Shown: positions 57,701 to 64,000 of the stretch, piece after piece
Numbering within the stretch: position 1 is the stretch's first letter
Layout: each line of letters begins with the position of its first letter
DNA from: Himantopus leucocephalus
Taxonomy: Eukaryota > Chordata > Aves > Charadriiformes > Recurvirostridae
Assembly: GCA_003993805.1 (NCBI GenBank)
Contig: RSEF01000004.1
Location: 16,294,000 to 16,357,999 of the forward strand
Length of the DNA: 64,000 bases
Direction: 5' to 3'
The notes under the pieces: generated by a model
Database searches by the model: none
Seen by the model: the letters and a program-made list of their open reading frames with translations, nothing else
Told to the model about the DNA's origin: nothing
Program-made: the position numbers and the translations under genes

Positions 57701-60700
57701 ATTATATTAGTTCAGCTGGAGAAAGGGAAGGCCCCAAAGCAATCCAGAGAACGCAAAGCTGGGCTTGCTCCTTACAGCAACAGTTAAGAGTGCCACAGCA
57801 CCTGGACACCTGAAACATTGATCGGACAGGGTTTGGACGATACCCATATTTATATGGTGGGGAGCACACTATTGTCGTGTTCAAAGATCACAACTGTTGC
57901 AGCTCAGCACAAGAATTTCATCCCTTCTCTCATCTTCTCTGGTGAAGATGTGTTAAAGGTGAATCTACACCAGCCTAGTAAGGTACCAGGCTATCACGCG
58001 TGCTTCACCTATACCCGAGAAATACCCCAGGAAACAACATGCCGTGGTACTGCACCAATGCAGATGTCCCTTATTTTACACATCATGCGTGTCCCTTTCT
58101 GCAGAAAAAGATACAAGGCTCCCTTACACCAATATATCTGGAACCACATAAGGGCGATGTCATCACTTCATACTGGCAGGAAGACACTGCTTTCTTCTGT
58201 CAACGCAGCTTCAGGACATGCAGGTTGAACTGCCAGTTCTTCCACTGGCCTCGGACAGCTTGGGAGTCTCTTTAGCGTGTTCTCCTACCTTTGATCCTCT
58301 CTTCCTCACTTCTTGTGCCCCTCTAGTGCGCATGCATTTGGCTGCAGGCTTTGCCTCCAACTTACACGTGCAGCATCACACAGTGGTCTGTGTCTACACT
58401 CGCAGCAGAGCGACACACATTTGCCCACCAACCATCTTAAAATGGACTTGGAGCACCCCGAGGCAGAGACCTGAGGTCTGTTTCATGCAATCTGCTCCAT
58501 CGCAGCAGGGGAAAGGCTGACAGCACTACAGACCACCAGCACAGGAGCTTGAAGTCAGCCACTCGCAAGCAGAGTTCTGATCCCCAGCTACACCCAGGAT
58601 AAAGCGCAGAGCACCCAACAGCCACAGGGTTTGGTAGATGTAAGTTTGCTCTCATCACTGTTCTCTCTCTTAACACGTACATAACATCAAAGGAAGTATC
58701 TTCTTGCTGGGACTTCCATAATAAAAATTCTACATATAAAAAGTTCTTGAGTTCCTATTTTTTGGGCACCCTAAACTCCTACTGAACCAGTGCATTAAGA
58801 CTGCTTTTAATAAACCACATGGCATCTTGCCTGTTATGTTTTTCTTTTTGTTTACATTAAAAAAAAGAAAAATCAAACAAGGTTTGAAAGAAGAGAGGGA
58901 AAAAAGACAAAAGGACCAGCCTCCCTGGTCCTCATACTCTCTGCAGGTGTTGGTGCTTTCTCTGCTCTTCCACAGTTTATTCTCTGCTTGACATACTCAC
59001 AGAAGCTGTTCCACGATAAACATGACCAGCTGAACCCCCCAGCCTAGCACCATTCCAACCCACACTAACAACGTTCACCAAAGAAATGGCCGTGGTCCTT
59101 TCCCCTGCAATGGTCCCCCACAGGCAGACCAAGAGCTGGTTTTGCCTCGAGAGACGCGTGTGCAGCTCTCCAGGAAGGCAGCAAGAGGGAGAATATACCG
59201 CGCTGACTACAACTCCACTCTGCTGAAGCATGGGCCCGTGCCCCAGTAGACACATGCAGGCCAAGCCAACCTCCACCACACAACTGTGGAAGAGATGAAG
59301 AAGCAGCAATGTAATGCCAGTAGTTGAAAATTATAGACAGTTGCTTTTTTCTAGCACCTTCCACTCACCTTTTAGCTCATTTTGCCTCTGCAATCCTTAG
59401 TCTGCGAGCTGAGAAACTTGCTGTAGTAAACAACACAAAACCCCTGTGACAGAAGAGAAGGATGGATCGGACATTTAAAAGACTTAACTCAAGGCCACCC
59501 CAAGATTACTGGGCAGAGTTGGGAGGAGAACCTCACCCCAAGAAGGAAAAATAAAGAACAGAGAGTCCTCTGGATGTCTCCAGCTCTGCTACTGGGGCTG
59601 AAGACAAAGACCTCTAATCAGGAGAGCATGGGATGGACTTCAAGCCTCCAAATGCCACAAGCAGAGACAGAGACCGACACCCCATGAGAAGATTTGCTGT
59701 ACTGATCTTCCCAAGACATTATGGTATGTTTGGAAGGACACAACTCCTGCCCCCAGGTAAGGAAAGGGCGAAGCCCAGGCTGCCACATCCCTTTCACCCG
59801 GGAGGTGGATGCGTTCCAGATTCTGCATCATCTCTTCAGGGCACTAGGGCAGGAAGGCATTCATATCCCCGTTTACTTCCTCAGGGACAACGTTTTGCCT
59901 TTTATTCTTTGCCAGGCCTTTTATTTACAGCTGACTAGCTTCATATATCTAATATTCACCTGCTACGTTAGTGATCTTATCGTGCGTAATGGCATATCTA
60001 CCTTGGGGGTATTATGGATCTGGAGCAGTCAGAGGGGGAAATGGAGCAGTTGCTGCACGCGCTTATTTCCAGTTGCCAGCCAGACCCTGGCTTCAGAGCA
60101 GCAGGATGGGAAGACTAGGAGAGCAAACATACAAATGCTATTCTTAAATAGGTCAGGGGAGAAATGACACCTATATGCAGAAAGCAAAACAAGATCCACA
60201 CACTAAATCTGTTGTTTTCTCAGCTACCAGAACGGTCTGGTATTTTTAGACTGCTAAAACAGGAATTTAGCAATTAACACCTCATTGCTCAAAAAAATAA
60301 TCTGCTCCCGAGTAGTGCTCTACTACTTCTTCTTGCCTGACTCCACATTAAAACAGGAAAACAGTTCACCATCCTCTTACCATCTTAACAAAAAAATAAA
60401 GGGGTTCAGGGAACTACTCTCAATCCCTCTGCACTTGTCCATAGGCTCCTGCATAGTCTGCAACCGCCATGGCTAAAAACACTGGGCCCAGTGCAGGATG
60501 AAACCATCCCCCCCCAAAGGTGGTGGCATCCAGGAGTAAGGACACCCCAGCCTCAGGCACTGTAAGGGAGAGTGCTTGAGCCAGCAGGGACCATTCTAGT
60601 TTTGGGAACGGCACTGTGTCCATGCTACAAATCCCAGTTAGAGTAACTGGTGGGTCTCTCACACTTCTGGGTTTCATTCCTGTTTCCTGCAGATTTAGCT

Positions 60701-63700
60701 TCTCCGTACAACCACAGATGCCTTGTCTGAAGAACCTGGGAGCACATTTGCAAGTCACTGATGCAAAAGGACTCAAATCTTTTGACGTAAGCAGAAAAGA
60801 GCCAAGCCGTGTCTGTTCCCAAAACAGCAGGGTACCCCCACCTCTGAAGGTCTCTGTGCAGAACGTGCAGAGCCGTCTGCACTTGCTCCTTTAAAAGGGA
60901 AGTGCCTCCATTGCTCAGTAGGTGTTTCTAAAGCAGCCTGAGGTCCTAATGCAAATCCCTACAAAAGTACAAACTCCAGAGCAGCAGATGCAATCTTGTA
61001 TCAGGTCAAAGAAAGCACCAAAAATAAGGAGGCATCAAAAAGCACAGAAACAAGTAAACAAACAAAAAAGAAAGGAAAGAAGAAAGAGGACAATAGCAGC
61101 ACCCAAAATAGATTCCTTGTGCCAGGCACACATCAGATTTATGGCATAAAAGCTTTGCAAAGAAACTTGTTCTTTAAACAGCTCATCAACATTTACCCCA
61201 CTGCTGGCTGAAGCCTACTACTGTTTGACACCCCCTACTTTCTATTTACAACAACTTCAGGCCTTAAAAGAAAACTGAAGTATATTAATTGAGGTTTTTG
61301 AGGCAGAAAATGACAGCCGCATTGTTATATATTCTATAAAAAGCAAAGCAGGATGAGAACCGGGGAGGACAACAGAGAAGCAGTATGCAAGGACAGAAGT
61401 CGTCGAAGAAAATCTCGACCACTCTGCCTGTCTTTATCCTCCAGTCATCACAAGCAAGGGCCAAGGGTTTGGAGGTGCACTGCTCTCCCCAGGCACACAC
61501 CCACAGGTGGGCACTTGGGCACAGAGCCTGGAGAGCCTGGGCGAGGGCACCGAGATGGCCAGCGAGGAGGCAGATCCAGACGCCTGAGCAAACACACCTG
61601 ATACAGACACAGTACCGAGATCGAGACCGCTCACGACCAGCCAACTTGGAGAGCAGACAGAAGATGGCATGTCTCCGTGCTTGCTTTGTGTAGAGCTGCA
61701 GAGCCTTGCGATTCTCTTCCGGCAGCCTTCAACGGGCCTGTGCCCCACTCCAGGTACTGACAAACTCTGGCTGACTTTTGAACCTGTAAAGAGCATTTCC
61801 ATGTGTACACAGACAGCAGCAAACTGCTGCTCCTCGGCTCAGCTAGCAGCAACCGCCACTTCACATGGGTACCTGGCTACAAGATGCCCACGTCTGCAGA
61901 GAGCAGCGTAGGCATATTCCTTCCCAGGCCCCATCCCAGAAGGAACAGTGGAAGCTATGGGAAGACGGTGGGATACTAGGGAGCTGGCAGCACACTGCCA
62001 GCTTCTGTGGTCACAGTACCTTGAGCTCTGTCTTGGTACAAACCAGTGCCTGGAGCTGGTCTCCACCAGGGGACAGGAGCAGGGCTCTGCCTGTTGTTTT
62101 GTTTCCTTGCAGGACACACTGAGAGGCAGAGTCGCATGCTGAGGGTACGAGCATAGGTCACCTGCCACAGGCTTCACAAATGACCTCAGACAAGGTACTC
62201 ACTGTCTTTTGTGTATCTGTTCTTGCTCCGTGAGAAACTCAGCTCTCTCCCCCACTGTTAATGTAGATGGGAGGTTGCTTCTATTTCACCAGATCTATCA
62301 GACATAAAGAACCTAATAAGAGCCAGTTTAGTTTCAGAAACTTGACAGCAATCATGTTGTTAGCCAGCACACAGTGCGTGCAATTACACTTGGGTAGCAA
62401 GTCAAGAAGAGAAAGAGGCCCACAAAATACCCCCTAGGAACTGAAAAAAACCCCCAGGGATTACTGGGGGGATATCAAACCTCTGGAAACGCTGGATTGC
62501 TAGGAAAATAAGTCAACAAAAGCAAGAACAGAGCCTGTACACTGATCTGTCCTTGAGGAAGGAAAGACAAGAACAATGGAGGTGAAATGATTTTCTAAGT
62601 GGCAGAAAACTACAAGAAATGAGCAAGACACTGTTGCCAAGGTCAGTGCCTGGAAAAAACAAACAACCAAACCAACCAAACAAACCTGGAACAGCTGATA
62701 TATTGTCTGAACTCAGAAAAAATGAACCTGTCTAAAGGCACTATTGTTTAGGCAAAAATCATGAAGCAGAGAAAAGAATCAATGCTTTGGTGACAGAGCT
62801 GTGTGTCACCGCGTCTATGTGTAACTCTAGAGATACTAGAGGTCTCCTAGTGAAACAGGTAGCAGCCCGAGACACGCTGCGTTCGGTTTACAGGGGAGCC
62901 TGCGAGGCTCCTGATCTAGCTCTGGAGAAATACCTCCAAACAGCACGGCCATCTGAACTACCCAGCGAGCGCGGAAGAGAGTGACAGGCCCAAGGAGCGA
63001 GAGCCTTTGCACCGAGTAAGAATGCGGTTAAAGGCCCCCAGGAAGCACGGAGAGACAGACTGCCAGAAAATACATGCTTTGTGGTGCAGAGCACAGTGCT
63101 GAAAGATATGCATAAAGAAAAATGCTCAGCTGAGAGCAAGGGGGTAAACACATACAGAATACCTTTACGATGCAGCTTCTCCAGAAAGTAAATAACAAGA
63201 GTGAATGCAGTGACTGAGGATGCCCCTGTGAAAAGAAAGATCTCTGCAGCACCACCTCAGCAGACGAACAGACTCTTGATAGTCAGGCTCTGCAAAAGAA
63301 GCTGCCAGCCATTCTACAGCTATGTTTGCTGCTGTGCCATTAAATCAAAGACCAATTTGATTCCAGCTGGATTGTAGAGCCAGCTGCAATGATAAGAGGC
63401 AGTCTTAGACTGGAGAAATGCCACCAAACATAGAAAACGTAAAAATAAAAAAAATGTTCTGAGGTCAGTGGGCAAATACAAGCTGTTGATAAAAAAACCT
63501 CACAAAACCAGAGGCATTATCACTTTAGCTTAACAAAAGCTGACAGACAGAACCATCCACTGCTTGGCAGCAGGGCCATGGAAACATGAAATTATAAACA
63601 TATTTGATAAAGAAATATTATCATTTTCTTAGAAACTTATGTCCCTAGAAGGCCTTAGAAGACAAGAGGCTTTGATTAAAAAAACTAGAGCAGAAAAAAA

Positions 63701-64000
63701 AAAGACCACAGAACACACTAAACCACTTAAAAGACACACTAACAGGTCACAAAGACTAACCATGATCTAAGAATCATCACTAAGTAAGCCTGTTCCTAGT
63801 GAAGTTAATTCCTGGCCCTGCATTTACCCCTGAGGCCTTTAAAGAAATTCTTCGAGCAAAAGACACAATGAGCACCTTGCAGTGCGCTAAGCTGAAGAGG
63901 CTCTGTAGACTCTGCACCACCACTCTGAAGTCTGGGAACGTCCGCAGCCATCAGCGCACACTGCGGTGATAGGCAGAGCTAAGGGACCAAGAACCTCCAT
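57701..64000 (-). other. PAK3: PAK3 5' intron, upper part
   Basis: Assigned to the PAK3 intron because the amino-terminal coding exon has not yet appeared. The plus strand is A-rich. ORFs up to 148 codons (59721-60167) are present, but none shows a known motif and several overlap in different frames. A/C-rich low complexity lies at about 62655-62690. No exon was supported. Confidence 0.6.

Noticed and set aside
59721..60167. A 148-codon plus-strand ORF
   Set aside because: It overlaps other open frames on both strands, shows no motif, and lies in the presumed PAK3 intron without splice support.

Overview
The window is nuclear DNA from a bird, most likely a neoavian species. It has spliced vertebrate genes with GT-AG introns, a CR1 LINE in two fragments, and avian endogenous-retrovirus LTRs with TGTC...GACA ends. 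It is a draft assembly: two gaps of exactly 1000 N, one of exactly 100 N, and three single-N joins flanked by duplicated sequence.

The one gene identified with confidence is PAK3 (p21-activated kinase 3), on the minus strand. Twelve coding exons lie between 51770 and 26965, all with GT-AG borders and matching reading phases. They encode, in order, the basic region and CRIB/autoinhibitory segment, the 15-residue alternative exon b of PAK3b, the rest of the autoinhibitory region, the acidic stretch and PIX-binding proline-rich motif, the linker, and the kinase domain as far as the conserved NPLR after the activation loop. PAK3 rather than PAK1 or PAK2 is indicated by residues such as LDFLHSNQ, the [17 protein letters not shown] context, [18 protein letters not shown] and exon b itself. 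The first coding exon should lie beyond 64000. The last two coding exons (about 75 residues) were not found anywhere from 1 to 26964, which is a real anomaly.

Layout. 1-9069: no recognised gene; one unusually long plus-strand ORF (1968-2690). 9070-9787: an ERV LTR. 11275-12327: an ERV fragment running into a gap. 12328-22530: no recognised gene, but a frameshifted minus-strand coding-like stretch (15068-15629), a further minus ORF (13273-13683) and a 5S-rRNA-derived element (18744-18858). 22540-24258: a CR1 tail, then an ERVL-type LTR element interrupted by a gap. 24259-26964: no recognised exon. 26965-51770: PAK3 exons and introns. 51771-64000: PAK3 5' intron with a CR1 reverse-transcriptase fragment (about 56930-57700) interrupted by a gap.

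The plus strand looks G/T-rich from about 6 to 22 kb and A/C-rich from about 24 kb to the end, with the switch at the gapped ERV. This fits either a plus-strand transcription unit facing PAK3 or an inverted contig at the gap. No prokaryotic operon, CRISPR array or novel multi-gene system is visible. The points most worth following are the conserved exon b, the missing PAK3 3' exons, two intronic CpG-rich clusters, two enhancer-like intronic blocks, and the broken unidentified ORF near 15 kb.
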